Positions 26,489-35,118 of a DNA stretch of 64,000 nucleotides are shown in pieces. The stretch is from assembly GCF_025140835.1 (NCBI RefSeq), contig NZ_CP081153.1, positions 2,666,001 to 2,730,000 on the forward strand, read 5' to 3'. Numbering within the stretch: the stretch's first letter is position 1; every line of letters starts with the position of its first letter. This stretch comes from Aliiroseovarius sp. M344 (lineage in GTDB: Bacteria > Pseudomonadota > Alphaproteobacteria > Rhodobacterales > Rhodobacteraceae). Position numbers and translations under genes: made by a program. The notes under the pieces were generated by a model. The model did no database searches, had not been told where the DNA came from, and was given only the letters and a program-made list of their open reading frames with translations.

Positions 26489-26947
26489 TTGGACCGAAAA
26501 GATCGCCAGATTATCCGTGCATTGCAGCAGAACGGCCGTATGACAAATCAGGATTTGGCCGAGGCTGTGAACCTGTCGCCGTCGCCTTGCCTGCGTCGGC
26601 TGCGCAACCTTGAAACATCCGGTGCGATCCGTGGGTTTGCCGTCGACGCCGACGCGGCGGCCTATGGCCTGCCCATCACGGTTTTCGTGCGCATTCGGCT
26701 GGAACGTCACAACGAAGATGACGTGAAGCGGTTCGAACGACGCGTTCTTTCGATCGAAGAAGTGCTTGAATGTCACGTGCTGACTGGGGCGACTGATTAC
26801 CAACTGCGCGTGGTCGTGTCCGATCTGGATGCGTATGAGGACTTTATCCGCAACCGCATCCACCCAATCGGCGGCATTGCCTCGATCGACACCAGCTTTG
26901 TCTATGGGACGGTCAAGAAGACCGCTGTTTTCCCATTGCCCGATTAA
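26489..26947 (+). CDS. Lrp/AsnC-family regulator of the methionine gamma-lyase operon (MdeR-like)
   Basis: The protein is 152 residues from TTG 26489. The N-terminal winged helix reads DRKDRQIIRALQQNGRMTNQ, then DLAEAVNLSPSPCLRRLRNL, and the C-terminal RAM domain ends with TGATDYQLRVVVSDLDAYED and SFVYGTVKKT. I chose TTG 26489 because TGAGG stands 6 nt upstream; ATG 26477 has no Shine-Dalgarno. It is divergent from the methionine gamma-lyase gene, the arrangement known for mdeR in pseudomonads, where the regulator senses methionine and activates the lyase operon. Its stop overlaps the convergent neighbour by 4 bp. Confidence 0.85.
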   Translation: MDRKDRQIIRALQQNGRMTNQDLAEAVNLSPSPCLRRLRNLETSGAIRGFAVDADAAAYGLPITVFVRIRLERHNEDDVKRFERRVLSIEEVLECHVLTGATDYQLRVVVSDLDAYEDFIRNRIHPIGGIASIDTSFVYGTVKKTAVFPLPD

Positions 26948-27924
26948 CCCAGCGCTGCGCGATCATGCGGGGCTTCAAAGTCGATATTCGGGCCCTTCGG
27001 CACCACTCGGCTGGGATTGATGGTCTCGTGACTGGCAAAGTAATGGTTCTTGATATGCTCCATGTTCACAGTCGCCGCGACGCCGGGCTGCTGGTAAAGA
27101 TCGCGCACGTAACCCCACAGGTTCGGATAATCGACAATCCGGCGAAGGTTACACTTGAAGTGGCCGACATAAACCGGGTCAAACCGAACCAACGTTGTGA
27201 ACAGTCGCCAATCGGCCTCGGTTATGGATGATCCAGTCAGGTATCTTTGCGTCGCCAGTCGCTGTTCCAGATCATCGAGGGTGTCAAAAAGCGGCACAAC
27301 CGCTTCTTCATAAGCCTCTTGCGACGTTGCAAAGCCCGCTTTGTAGACGCCGTTGTTGACAGTGTCATAGATGCGGTCGTTCAGGGCGTCGATATCGGCA
27401 CGCAACGGCGCGGGATAGAAATCACCATCCTTTGCCCCGACGCCATCAAAGGCCACGTTGAACATGCGAATGATCTCGGAGCTTTCATTGGACACGATGG
27501 TCTTGTTTTTCTTATCCCACAGAACCGGCACCGTCACCCGCCCGGAATAGTCAGGTTTCGCAGCCGTATAAACCTGATGCATAAACTCAGCGCTGTTGAC
27601 GGCATCGGGCACAACACCATCCCCGGCATCGAAGGTCCACCCATCCTCTGCCATGTACCAATGCACGACCGAAACAGGGATCATCTCCTCCAGCCCCTTC
27701 AACGCGCGAAAAATCAGCGTGCGGTGCGCCCAGGGGCAGGCCAGCGAGACATAGAGGTGATAGCGATCAGGCTCCGCTTTAAAACCTGCGTCCCCGCTCG
27801 GGCCTGCTGATCCATCGGCCGTGATCCAGTTGCGAAACTGCGCGTCTTTGCGCTTGAACCGCCCGCCACTCGATTTCGTATCGTACCATTGATCAACCCA
27901 CTTGCCGTCCTGCAGCAATCCCAT
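26944..27924 (-). CDS. Glutathionyl-hydroquinone reductase (Xi-class GST)
   Basis: The 326-residue protein reduces glutathionyl-hydroquinones with glutathione. It has the thioredoxin-fold N-terminal domain with SLACPWAHRTLIFRALKG, where Cys63 is the Xi-class catalytic cysteine, and VPVLWDKKNKTIVSNESSEI, the glutathione-binding segment. The all-helical C-terminal domain has RFDPVYVGHFKCNLRRI and ends NPSRVVPKGP, which is typical of PcpF and YqjG. I start at 27924 because AAAGGAG lies 6 nt upstream. It is a single gene between the MdeR-like and indolepyruvate oxidoreductase genes. Confidence 0.92.
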   Translation of the reverse strand: MGLLQDGKWVDQWYDTKSSGGRFKRKDAQFRNWITADGSAGPSGDAGFKAEPDRYHLYVSLACPWAHRTLIFRALKGLEEMIPVSVVHWYMAEDGWTFDAGDGVVPDAVNSAEFMHQVYTAAKPDYSGRVTVPVLWDKKNKTIVSNESSEIIRMFNVAFDGVGAKDGDFYPAPLRADIDALNDRIYDTVNNGVYKAGFATSQEAYEEAVVPLFDTLDDLEQRLATQRYLTGSSITEADWRLFTTLVRFDPVYVGHFKCNLRRIVDYPNLWGYVRDLYQQPGVAATVNMEHIKNHYFASHETINPSRVVPKGPNIDFEAPHDRAALG

Positions 27925-28025
27925 GCCATGCTCCTTTGTGTTTGGGGACACTTGGTCAGTATTACGTAAACGGTAAGCGGATTGGATCAAAAACTGCACG
28001 ACACCGCAACACAAGGCCGTGTGGC

Positions 28026-31000
28026 TTAACCTGCCAAGGCGCGGCGAAGCGCGTCATCAGCCTTTGGCCTTTGCTTGGCCACGGCGTCCCGCTTGACGGG
28101 CCCATACCCACGCATTTCAAGTGGAGCCGTCAGAAATGCCAACGCATCTTCCTGATTGTCCGTGGTGATTTTTCCCGTCAACTTCTTCAGACCGTTTTCA
28201 TACCAATTGACCAGCGCCACCTCTTCGCGACGCTCAGTTGTGTAACCAAACGGATCGAACATCGTGCCACGCAATCCCTTGAGGCGCGCCAGCCGGTTCA
28301 GCACCGGGGTCATCCACGGGCCAAACGCGCGCTTGTGCGGCCGTCCCCGTGCGTCTTTGCCCAGTGGCAAAAGAGGCGGCGCGAAGTGATATTTAACCGA
28401 GAAGCCGGGTTCGAATTCTTGTTCCAGCTGCGTGTCAAACCCCATTTGGGTGTGCAGACGCGCAACTTCGTATTCATCCTTGTATGCCATCAGCTTGAAC
28501 AGGCTTTTCGCGGCGACAGGCAGGACATCTGCTTCCAATGCCTGCGGCAACGACGCGGAAAAATCTGCCAACGCCCTGCGGTAGCGGTCCGCATAGGCGG
28601 CATTCTGATAATCGACCAGAAAGACTGCCCGGGCCTCAATCAGATCCGCAGGCGTCGGTGCCTCGGTCGGCTTTGGATCGGCCACGGCCACGCGGTCAGG
28701 TGCGGCGGCCAGCACGCGGCCCAGATCAAACGCGCGGCTGTTTTCGGCTATCTTCACCCCGTTCAACTGGATGGCCTGCTTCAATGCGGTTTCCGACACC
28801 GGCACCAGCCCCATTTGCCACGCATAACCCAGCATGATGACATTTGCATAAACAGCATCACCCAGCAGCGCCTCGGCGGTCTGATTGGCATCAAGACCCG
28901 ATACATTGACCGATCCAACCGCTGCCCTAACGGCCGCCTCGCGCGCATCAATCCGCAAACTGGCATCGCGCGACAGGACAAGATCACCGGTCGGCATTTC
29001 CGCCCGGTTCAGAACCACCTTGCTGCCGGAACGATAATGCACCGACGCTTTGGGCGAAGATGACACGACCATATCGCAACCAATCACCGCATCCGCTGAC
29101 CCGATGTCGATCCGAACCTGATGCACCGCGTCGGGCGACGCACCCAGCCGGAGATAGCTCAGCACCGTGCCAAACTTCTGCGCGAACCCGGTGAAATCCA
29201 GCACGCTGGAGCCTTTGCCTTCAAGATGCGCGGCCATGGTGATCAAGGCACCAACGGTCACGACACCGGTCCCGCCTACGCCTGTCACCAAAAGGTCAAA
29301 CGGCTCGGTGAGGTCCGGCAACACCGGGTGTGCCACATCGCCCAGCATCGCGGCTACATCCAGCTGTGATGTATCCCGCTTGCGCCGTGTCGCGCCTTCG
29401 ATGGTCACAAAACTGGGGCAAAACCCGTTCAGACAGGACAGGTCTTTATTGCAACTGGATTGGTTGATCTTCCGCTTGCGTCCAAACTCTGTTTCCAGCG
29501 GCTCGACACTCAGACAATTGCTTTCGACTGAGCAGTCGCCGCACCCCTCGCAAACCAATGGATTGATATAGGGCACCGTTTTCGGGTCTTCCATCGTGCC
29601 GCGTTTGCGGCGTCGACGTTTTTCCGTGGCGCAGGTTTGTTCATAGACCAACACCGTGACACCCGAAATGTCGCGCAACTCGCGCTGCACCTGATCCATT
29701 TCTGAACGGTCATGAAAAGTGACCCCGGCGGGGAAATCTGCATGTGATAACTTTCCAATGTCATCGGAGACAAGCGCGATCCGGCTGACCCCTTCGGCAC
29801 GACAGGTATGCACAATGCCAGCCACGCTGATCGGGCCATCCACGGGTTGCCCGCCGGTCATCGCAACTGCATCATTGTAAAGGATCTTGTAGGTGATGTT
29901 GGTGCCTGCCGCGATCGCCTGACGGATCGCCAACGAACCGGAATGATACCACGTGCCTTCGCCAAGGTTCTGGAAGATATGCTTGCCGCCATTGAACTTC
30001 GAGGTCGCGACCCAAGGCACGCCCTCGCCGCCCATCTGGGCATAGCCAACCGTGTTGCGGTTCATCCAGCTGGCCATCACATGACACCCGATACCGGACG
30101 CCGCGACACTGCCATCAGGCAGCTTGGTCGATGTGTTATGCGGACAACCCGAACAGAAATACGGAGTGCGCGACGCGCCTTCGGTCTTCAGCACACACGG
30201 CGGTTGCTCTACCAGCGCGTCGGCCTTTGCTTTGAAATCTTCGCTTGGGAAAACTTGATCCAACCGTGCGGCCACGATGGGCACAAGCATCAATGGGCTA
30301 AGCTCGCCCGTCCACGGGATCAGCGGCTCGCCCTGACTGTCATATTTTCCCACCATGCGGTTGGGTTTATCGCCGGGCCAGTCATAGAAATATTCCTTGA
30401 ACTGGCTTTCAATGATCCCGCGTTTTTCTTCGACCACAAGCACCTCGGCCTTGCCACGTACGAACCGCAAGGCGTCGCGGCGCGCCAGCGGCCAGACCAT
30501 GCCGACCTTGTAGATGTCGATACCCAGCGCCCGGCATCTGGCTTCGTCCAACCCCAAAAGACGCAACGCTTCCAGCAGATCCAGATGCGCCTTGCCGGTG
30601 GTGACAAATCCAAAGGTGGCGTCATCAATATCGTAAACCGCCCTGTCAATCGGATTGGCTTCGACGAAGGCGCGCACGGCTTTCAGCTTGTGGCCGATGC
30701 GGGTCTCGATCTCGGGGCTGGGCAGGTCGGCGTGGCGCACATGCAACCCGCCCGGCGGGATCTCGATCTTTGGCAGGGTGAACTGACGGTCTGGCCGCAG
30801 GTCCACGGATTGGCCAGATTCTACCGTTTCAGAAATTGCTTTGAACCCGACCCAAGTGCCACTGAACCGTGACAGCGCCAAACCATATTCGCCAAACGCC
30901 AGATACTCGCCAACTGAAGCTGGATTCAGTGTGGGCATGAACCACGCCATGAAGGCGACATCCGATTGGTGCGGCATCGAGGATGAGACACACCCGTGAT

Positions 31001-31454
31001 CGTCACCCGCAACCACAAGCACCCCGCCCTTCGGAGCTGAGCCATAGGCGTTGCCGTGCTTCAGCGCATCGCCCGAACGGTCCACCCCCGGGCCCTTGCC
31101 ATACCACATGGAAAATACGCCCTCGACCTCGCAATCGGGGTCAAGACTGGCTTGCTGCGCACCAAGAACTGCGGTCGCGCCAAGGTCTTCGTTGACGGCG
31201 GGCAGAAAGGTGATCTTGTGTTCCGCCGCGCGCTTGTTCTCTCGCCACAGCTCAAGGTCTAATGCACCCAGCGGCGACCCGCGATAGCCCGAGATGAAAC
31301 CGGCGGTGTTCAACCCCGCAGCGCGATCCCTGCGCGCCTGATCCAGCATAATGCGTACTAGTGCCTGTGTGCCAGTCAGAAAAACCCGTCCCGTGTCACG
31401 CGCATAGCGATCAGCAAGTTGATAGGTTGAGAAGTCAGAATCTTGGCGTGTCAT
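28026..31454 (-). CDS. Fused indolepyruvate ferredoxin oxidoreductase
   Basis: This is a 1142-residue single-chain enzyme. It oxidatively decarboxylates arylpyruvates (from Trp, Phe or Tyr) to aryl-acyl-CoA. The N-terminal half has the 2-oxoacid oxidoreductase pyrimidine-binding domain (GTQALVRIMLDQARRDRAAG, GFISGYRGSPLG) and the ThDP domain with CSGCPHNTSTKLPDG and ILYNDAVAMTGGQPVDG. In the middle lies a Cys-rich segment (CEGCGDCSVESNC, then CNKDLSCLNGFCPSF), probably Fe-S. The C-terminal third is the gamma domain, with VTGVGGTGVVTVG. It is divergent from an Lrp regulator, with two dyads between them. GGAG precedes the start. Confidence 0.92.
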   Translation of the reverse strand: MTRQDSDFSTYQLADRYARDTGRVFLTGTQALVRIMLDQARRDRAAGLNTAGFISGYRGSPLGALDLELWRENKRAAEHKITFLPAVNEDLGATAVLGAQQASLDPDCEVEGVFSMWYGKGPGVDRSGDALKHGNAYGSAPKGGVLVVAGDDHGCVSSSMPHQSDVAFMAWFMPTLNPASVGEYLAFGEYGLALSRFSGTWVGFKAISETVESGQSVDLRPDRQFTLPKIEIPPGGLHVRHADLPSPEIETRIGHKLKAVRAFVEANPIDRAVYDIDDATFGFVTTGKAHLDLLEALRLLGLDEARCRALGIDIYKVGMVWPLARRDALRFVRGKAEVLVVEEKRGIIESQFKEYFYDWPGDKPNRMVGKYDSQGEPLIPWTGELSPLMLVPIVAARLDQVFPSEDFKAKADALVEQPPCVLKTEGASRTPYFCSGCPHNTSTKLPDGSVAASGIGCHVMASWMNRNTVGYAQMGGEGVPWVATSKFNGGKHIFQNLGEGTWYHSGSLAIRQAIAAGTNITYKILYNDAVAMTGGQPVDGPISVAGIVHTCRAEGVSRIALVSDDIGKLSHADFPAGVTFHDRSEMDQVQRELRDISGVTVLVYEQTCATEKRRRRKRGTMEDPKTVPYINPLVCEGCGDCSVESNCLSVEPLETEFGRKRKINQSSCNKDLSCLNGFCPSFVTIEGATRRKRDTSQLDVAAMLGDVAHPVLPDLTEPFDLLVTGVGGTGVVTVGALITMAAHLEGKGSSVLDFTGFAQKFGTVLSYLRLGASPDAVHQVRIDIGSADAVIGCDMVVSSSPKASVHYRSGSKVVLNRAEMPTGDLVLSRDASLRIDAREAAVRAAVGSVNVSGLDANQTAEALLGDAVYANVIMLGYAWQMGLVPVSETALKQAIQLNGVKIAENSRAFDLGRVLAAAPDRVAVADPKPTEAPTPADLIEARAVFLVDYQNAAYADRYRRALADFSASLPQALEADVLPVAAKSLFKLMAYKDEYEVARLHTQMGFDTQLEQEFEPGFSVKYHFAPPLLPLGKDARGRPHKRAFGPWMTPVLNRLARLKGLRGTMFDPFGYTTERREEVALVNWYENGLKKLTGKITTDNQEDALAFLTAPLEMRGYGPVKRDAVAKQRPKADDALRRALAG

Positions 31455-31475
31455 GGCAGGCTCCGCTGTTGCTCA

Positions 31476-31552
31476 ACCAAGATATTTCATCGATCTTGGT
31501 GATTCATACCTTTCAACACCGAAAGATACGCGATATTTGGTAATAAATACCA
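31476..31552. promoter_or_regulatory. Divergent operator region for the indolepyruvate oxidoreductase gene
   Basis: ACCAAGAT (31476-31483) and ATCTTGGT (31493-31500) form a perfect 8-bp dyad with a 9-nt spacer. TGGTA (31538-31542) and TACCA (31548-31552) form a second dyad across ATAAA. Both are in the 128 bp between the enzyme gene and its Lrp-type neighbour, the expected place for the regulator's sites. The dyad sequences do not match an Lrp consensus that I could name. Confidence 0.5.
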
Positions 31553-31582
31553 CTTTCAGCGACCAAAAGGGATATTTTCACC

Positions 31583-32041
31583 ATGGACCTTGACGACAAG
31601 GATCGGCGTATTCTGGAACTGCTGCAGAAAGACAGCACGATCTCGAACGCTGATCTGGCCAATGCGGTGGGCATGTCGACGTCGGCCTGCTGGCGTAAAG
31701 TACGGATGCTGGAAGAGGCGAAGATCATTGAACGCTACGGCGCTTATCTGAACGCTGCCAAGGCCGGGCTAAAATTTCAGGCCATTGTGCATGTTCAATT
31801 AACCCGCCACGATCCGGACAAGGTCGACGACTTCATCAAGGCCGTAAACCGGCGGCCGGACGTGGTGGAATGCTTCGCCACCACCGGGCAAGCGGATTAT
31901 CACTTGCGGGTGCTGTGCCGCGACCTGCCCGCGTTCAACGCGTTTCTGGAAGGCTTCCTGTTCAAACTGAAGGCGGTTGAAAGCGCGCAAACCAACGTGG
32001 TGCTGCGCGACATCAAGAAGCACTCGCCCATCCCTGTGTGA
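31583..32041 (+). CDS. Lrp/AsnC-family regulator divergent from indolepyruvate oxidoreductase
   Basis: The 152-residue protein begins MDLDDKDRRILELLQKDSTI with the winged helix DLANAVGMSTSACWRKVRML and ends with an RAM ligand domain (TTGQADYHLRVLCRDLPAFN, TNVVLRDIKKH). The ATG at 31583 is 128 bp from the start of the divergent enzyme gene. The likely effector is an aromatic amino acid or its 2-oxoacid. It resembles the MdeR-like protein at 26489 in size and layout but has a different recognition helix. Confidence 0.9.
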   Translation: MDLDDKDRRILELLQKDSTISNADLANAVGMSTSACWRKVRMLEEAKIIERYGAYLNAAKAGLKFQAIVHVQLTRHDPDKVDDFIKAVNRRPDVVECFATTGQADYHLRVLCRDLPAFNAFLEGFLFKLKAVESAQTNVVLRDIKKHSPIPV

Positions 32042-32049
32042 CAGAGGGG

Positions 32050-32766
32050 TTAAGACGCGCGCAGACCGGATGCCATGCGCCAACCCAGCAAAACGATACC
32101 AATGACCGCTAAGCCGATCACTGGCCAGTTTTGCGACGGGATGTTGGCCGCAATAACCCCGGTCAGGGCCCAGATCAAGGCAGCGGGGTATGACCATGCA
32201 GCGGGGCGCAAGGATTGAACGTAAAGGGCGGCAATCAGCACGATCACCAGCATCAGCAACGCGGCGGCTTGAACTGACAGTACCTCGTACCCGCCCAACA
32301 CGACACCCGTGCCAACCCCGGTCGCGGCTGTGAGCCAACCGGCATAAAGCGCCACCGGCCGTAACTGCCACCAAGCATCATCATCCCCGGCACGAAGCAT
32401 TGCGACAATTGCTGCCACCGCCATAGCCAATATCATCACTGTTGCAAGGAAGGGTGAAGCGTTGGCCGCCGCAATCCAGAAACATCCCAACAGCAAACTG
32501 ATCGCAAGAGGGCGACGCATCCTCTGCCAATCCGCATCATCGGGCGCTTTGAAAAGCCCCCAGACGGCGCCTGCGATCAGCCAAAGATAAATCAGACCCC
32601 AGATACTGAACGTCCAACCCGCTGGCTGCACTGGCCAGAAGGTCTCTTTGTTGGGGAACTGGTCGGGCGAATATCCGGCAAAGCTGCTGCTGAACAAAGG
32701 CGACAGCATGAAGATGATCGACAGTACAAGGACCGCAATGGCCAGAAAGGGTGCAGAACGTGGCAT
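32050..32766 (-). CDS. TspO/MBR-like tryptophan-rich membrane protein
   Basis: This 238-residue membrane protein has about seven hydrophobic segments and many tryptophans. The second span opens with FWPVQPAGWTFSIWGLIYLW, which matches the TspO/MBR superfamily pattern (aromatic, Pro-Pro, Trp-x-Phe-x-x-x-Trp-x-x-x-Tyr). It is longer than classical 160-residue TspO, so it is a divergent member. TspO proteins of Rhodobacter bind tetrapyrroles and modulate photosynthesis genes, but that role is not shown here. It lies 54 bp after DUF3833 and may be the last gene of the lipid island. The start at 32766 gives a normal first span. Confidence 0.7.
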   Translation of the reverse strand: MPRSAPFLAIAVLVLSIIFMLSPLFSSSFAGYSPDQFPNKETFWPVQPAGWTFSIWGLIYLWLIAGAVWGLFKAPDDADWQRMRRPLAISLLLGCFWIAAANASPFLATVMILAMAVAAIVAMLRAGDDDAWWQLRPVALYAGWLTAATGVGTGVVLGGYEVLSVQAAALLMLVIVLIAALYVQSLRPAAWSYPAALIWALTGVIAANIPSQNWPVIGLAVIGIVLLGWRMASGLRAS

Positions 32767-32820
32767 TGTGTTTTCTCGTGTGTTGGGTCTTTGATCAGGT
32801 GGCAAGGGTGTGGTCTTGGA

Positions 32821-33381
32821 TCAGGGTTGGCCTCCGGAAACCGGGCGCATTGTTGCGATCAATTCGGCCACCTTAAGGCCAAACTTGCGCATCTCGGATT
32901 TGTTCATGATGACTCCGTCCTGTGTCAGGTAAAGCCAATCGGTTGCGGTCAGGGTGTGACCACCTGCTTCTGGCGGCAAAACAATCTGGTACTGCATCGA
33001 AACCGTCGACCCGGAAACGACGCCTTTCGCCTCGCCCACAATGTCCTCGGCCGTGGCTGTGAATGTGTTGCCTTCGCCCAGTTTCAGAAACCATTTGCGG
33101 TTTTGTTCGCGCCCGTTGGAATAGGTGAATTTTTCGGTCAACGTGCCGGTGTCACCGTCCCAGGTGCCGACCATTTCTGCCACAAAACTGTTCGTCACCC
33201 TGCCTTTCGGACCATAGATCAGCCCTTCGGATGCAAACGAGCCGGAAAGATGTTCTTTCAACGAAAAGGCTGGGCTGGTCCCGGCATAGTCCTCGGGGCT
33301 TTGGGCACGGAAGCTCATAAGCAGTGTCTTGGCAAGTGTTGCCGCCAAAATCAGCAATAACAGCGCTGTCAGGATTTTCAT
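32821..33381 (-). CDS. DUF3833-family protein
   Basis: The 186-residue protein has an N-terminal membrane anchor (ILTALLLLILAATLAKTLLM) and a single lipocalin-like beta-rich domain: FSLKEHLSGSFASEGLIYGP, GRVTNSFVAEMVGTWDGDTG, TLTEKFTYSNG, and DWLYLTQDGVIMNKSEMRKF. This is DUF3833. Its start overlaps the MFS gene stop by 4 bp. DUF3833 genes commonly accompany CFA-synthase and amine-oxidase-like genes of the singlet-oxygen regulon, which fits its place here. Its biochemical role is unknown; a lipid-binding beta-barrel is plausible. Confidence 0.85.
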   Translation of the reverse strand: MKILTALLLLILAATLAKTLLMSFRAQSPEDYAGTSPAFSLKEHLSGSFASEGLIYGPKGRVTNSFVAEMVGTWDGDTGTLTEKFTYSNGREQNRKWFLKLGEGNTFTATAEDIVGEAKGVVSGSTVSMQYQIVLPPEAGGHTLTATDWLYLTQDGVIMNKSEMRKFGLKVAELIATMRPVSGGQP

Positions 33382-34604
33382 TGGGTTCGGTCCTCTGTCG
33401 GAAGCGCCAGCACAAGGCCAAAAGCGCAGAGTTTTAAGATACAGGGTACGACGGCATAAGCCATGTTCAGCGTGTTCAGCGCATCGGCGCTGTTCACCTG
33501 GCCGGGTTGGAAACCACTGCGGTCAAGCAGTGGCAAGACAGCGAAAGCCGCAAGTGCCAGCCCCAACTTGCCCGCAAATGACCATATGCCAAATGCCGCG
33601 GACGCACTTAACCCTGCCTTTGTCAGCACAACGGAAAACATGGCGGGCAGAACAACCATGTCAGCCCCCAGCGCCGCACCCGACGCCACGCAAATAATGG
33701 CAAAACCAACCAAGTTGCCGGGGGCAAGAAACGCAGCGCCCACAAAGCCAAGGATGGCCAGCGGCATCGAGATCACAAGCGTCATTCTGGTCCCAACGCG
33801 ACGGCTTAAACGGGTCCAAAGTGGAACACTCAGCCCGGCGCACAGGAAGAACAGGATCAGCAGCGGCCCAGCCTTTCCGGGCAACTGCAGCCGATCTTCC
33901 ACAAAAAACAGAAACAGGGTGGAAGTCACCGCGACCGGCAAACTGTTGACCAGAGCCAGAACAAGAAGTCGCACCGCCCCTGCCCCGGCCAGTCCGGCGA
34001 ATGTCAGGCCGTCGCCCAACACAGGCGGGCGCCGCCAGATCGGAAAGCTGAGAACTGCGACCACGACTGCGGCTACGCCCAGAAAAACCCCAAAGGCGGG
34101 ATAGCCTTGCCCACGCGCGCCCAGCCCCATGAACAGGGCCGGTGCTATGGCCGCGATCACCACCCCGACCAACATGCCAATTTCGCGAAAGGCCGCCAGG
34201 GTCATCAGGTCATGTTCGCTCGTGGATTTCGCAAGCGTTGCGCTGCGCCCGTACAAAAGGATCATACCAAGGCTATAGGCTGAAAACAAAAGCACCAGAA
34301 CGGCAATCAATTGAAGGATAACACCTTCGCCGGGTTGCAAAGCAAACAGGATGGGAAACCCCACAGCCAAGCCAGCGGCAGCCAGCATCGCAAAAAGCGT
34401 TTGCGCTTTGGGCCAACGGTCTATCGCCCAGCCCAGCAAGGGATCCTGCACAAGATCAACCAGCCGAATGACCACCAAGATCACCCCAATCACGCCCAGC
34501 CCGACACCAAGATTCACCGACGCGAAACGCGGTAAATGGATGTAGAGCGGAATGCCAGCCGCGGCCAGCATCAGCGCATAGAGGCTGACGCGCGGGTAAA
34601 CCAT
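33378..34604 (-). CDS. MFS transporter (GPH-like) of the lipid island
   Basis: The 408-residue transporter has twelve membrane spans, with LVDLVQDPLLGWAIDRWPKA (the cytoplasmic loop 2-3 motif of GPH-type sugar and lipid MFS carriers) and RVGTRMTLVISMPLAILGFV later. The start is one base after the stop of the chalcone-isomerase-like gene, and the stop overlaps DUF3833, so it is translated in a coupled operon. By homology with the corresponding Rhodobacter gene next to rpoE-chrR targets, it may move a lipid precursor or cyclised product, but no substrate is readable. Confidence 0.85.
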   Translation of the reverse strand: MVYPRVSLYALMLAAAGIPLYIHLPRFASVNLGVGLGVIGVILVVIRLVDLVQDPLLGWAIDRWPKAQTLFAMLAAAGLAVGFPILFALQPGEGVILQLIAVLVLLFSAYSLGMILLYGRSATLAKSTSEHDLMTLAAFREIGMLVGVVIAAIAPALFMGLGARGQGYPAFGVFLGVAAVVVAVLSFPIWRRPPVLGDGLTFAGLAGAGAVRLLVLALVNSLPVAVTSTLFLFFVEDRLQLPGKAGPLLILFFLCAGLSVPLWTRLSRRVGTRMTLVISMPLAILGFVGAAFLAPGNLVGFAIICVASGAALGADMVVLPAMFSVVLTKAGLSASAAFGIWSFAGKLGLALAAFAVLPLLDRSGFQPGQVNSADALNTLNMAYAVVPCILKLCAFGLVLALPTEDRTQ

Positions 34605-34605
34605 G

Positions 34606-35118
34606 TTAGGTTCCGGTCAGTTTCTGTGTAAAGGATTTCGATCGGGTATTGTCGCCCACGAAAATACCCATGAAGCGGCTCTTGATCTGCGGATAGGACA
34701 GCGTGCAGGTGCGTTTTCCGTTACGCCAGAACCCGATTGCGTCCGCACCGTTTGACACGGCAAGATAGCGATCACCCTTTTTCACAGCATCAAAACAGCT
34801 ATTCAGATGCGCTTCCAAAGGAAGCGCACCACCGGTTCGCTTGAATTCGCGCATCGTAGCCTCGACAAGGTCGTATTGGGACAGGTTGCGCAGATAGGTC
34901 AGTTCGATCCCGAAATCCTTGCCCCAATCCAGCGCCGCACCCTTCACAGTGAAAAGTCTTGCTTGATACAGCGGCAGGCCCAGAAACCGCAACGTTGCGG
35001 TGCCGCGCACCTGAGCCCCGGGAAGTGCAGCAGCTGCGATGTTGCTTTGTGCCAAAGCGGGAGCCGCGGGTGCCCCTGCCAATGCAATAAGTACCGCCAG
35101 TTTTCTAAGTATGTGCAT
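34606..35118 (-). CDS. Chalcone-isomerase-like exported protein
   Basis: This 170-residue protein has a signal peptide (MHILRKLAVLIALAGAPAAP ending ALA) and a chalcone-isomerase-like domain: RGTATLRFLGLPLYQARLFT, DFGIELTYLRNLSQYDLVEA and KTCTLSYP-like end strands. In plants the non-enzymatic members of this fold bind fatty acids, and a CFA-synthase-like gene is the immediate neighbour, which supports a lipid-binding or lipid-modifying role. I start at 35118 because GGAG precedes it; the frame's first 77 codons overlap the CFA gene and are not plausible. It overlaps the CFA gene's end by 14 bp. Confidence 0.78.
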   Translation of the reverse strand: MHILRKLAVLIALAGAPAAPALAQSNIAAAALPGAQVRGTATLRFLGLPLYQARLFTVKGAALDWGKDFGIELTYLRNLSQYDLVEATMREFKRTGGALPLEAHLNSCFDAVKKGDRYLAVSNGADAIGFWRNGKRTCTLSYPQIKSRFMGIFVGDNTRSKSFTQKLTGT

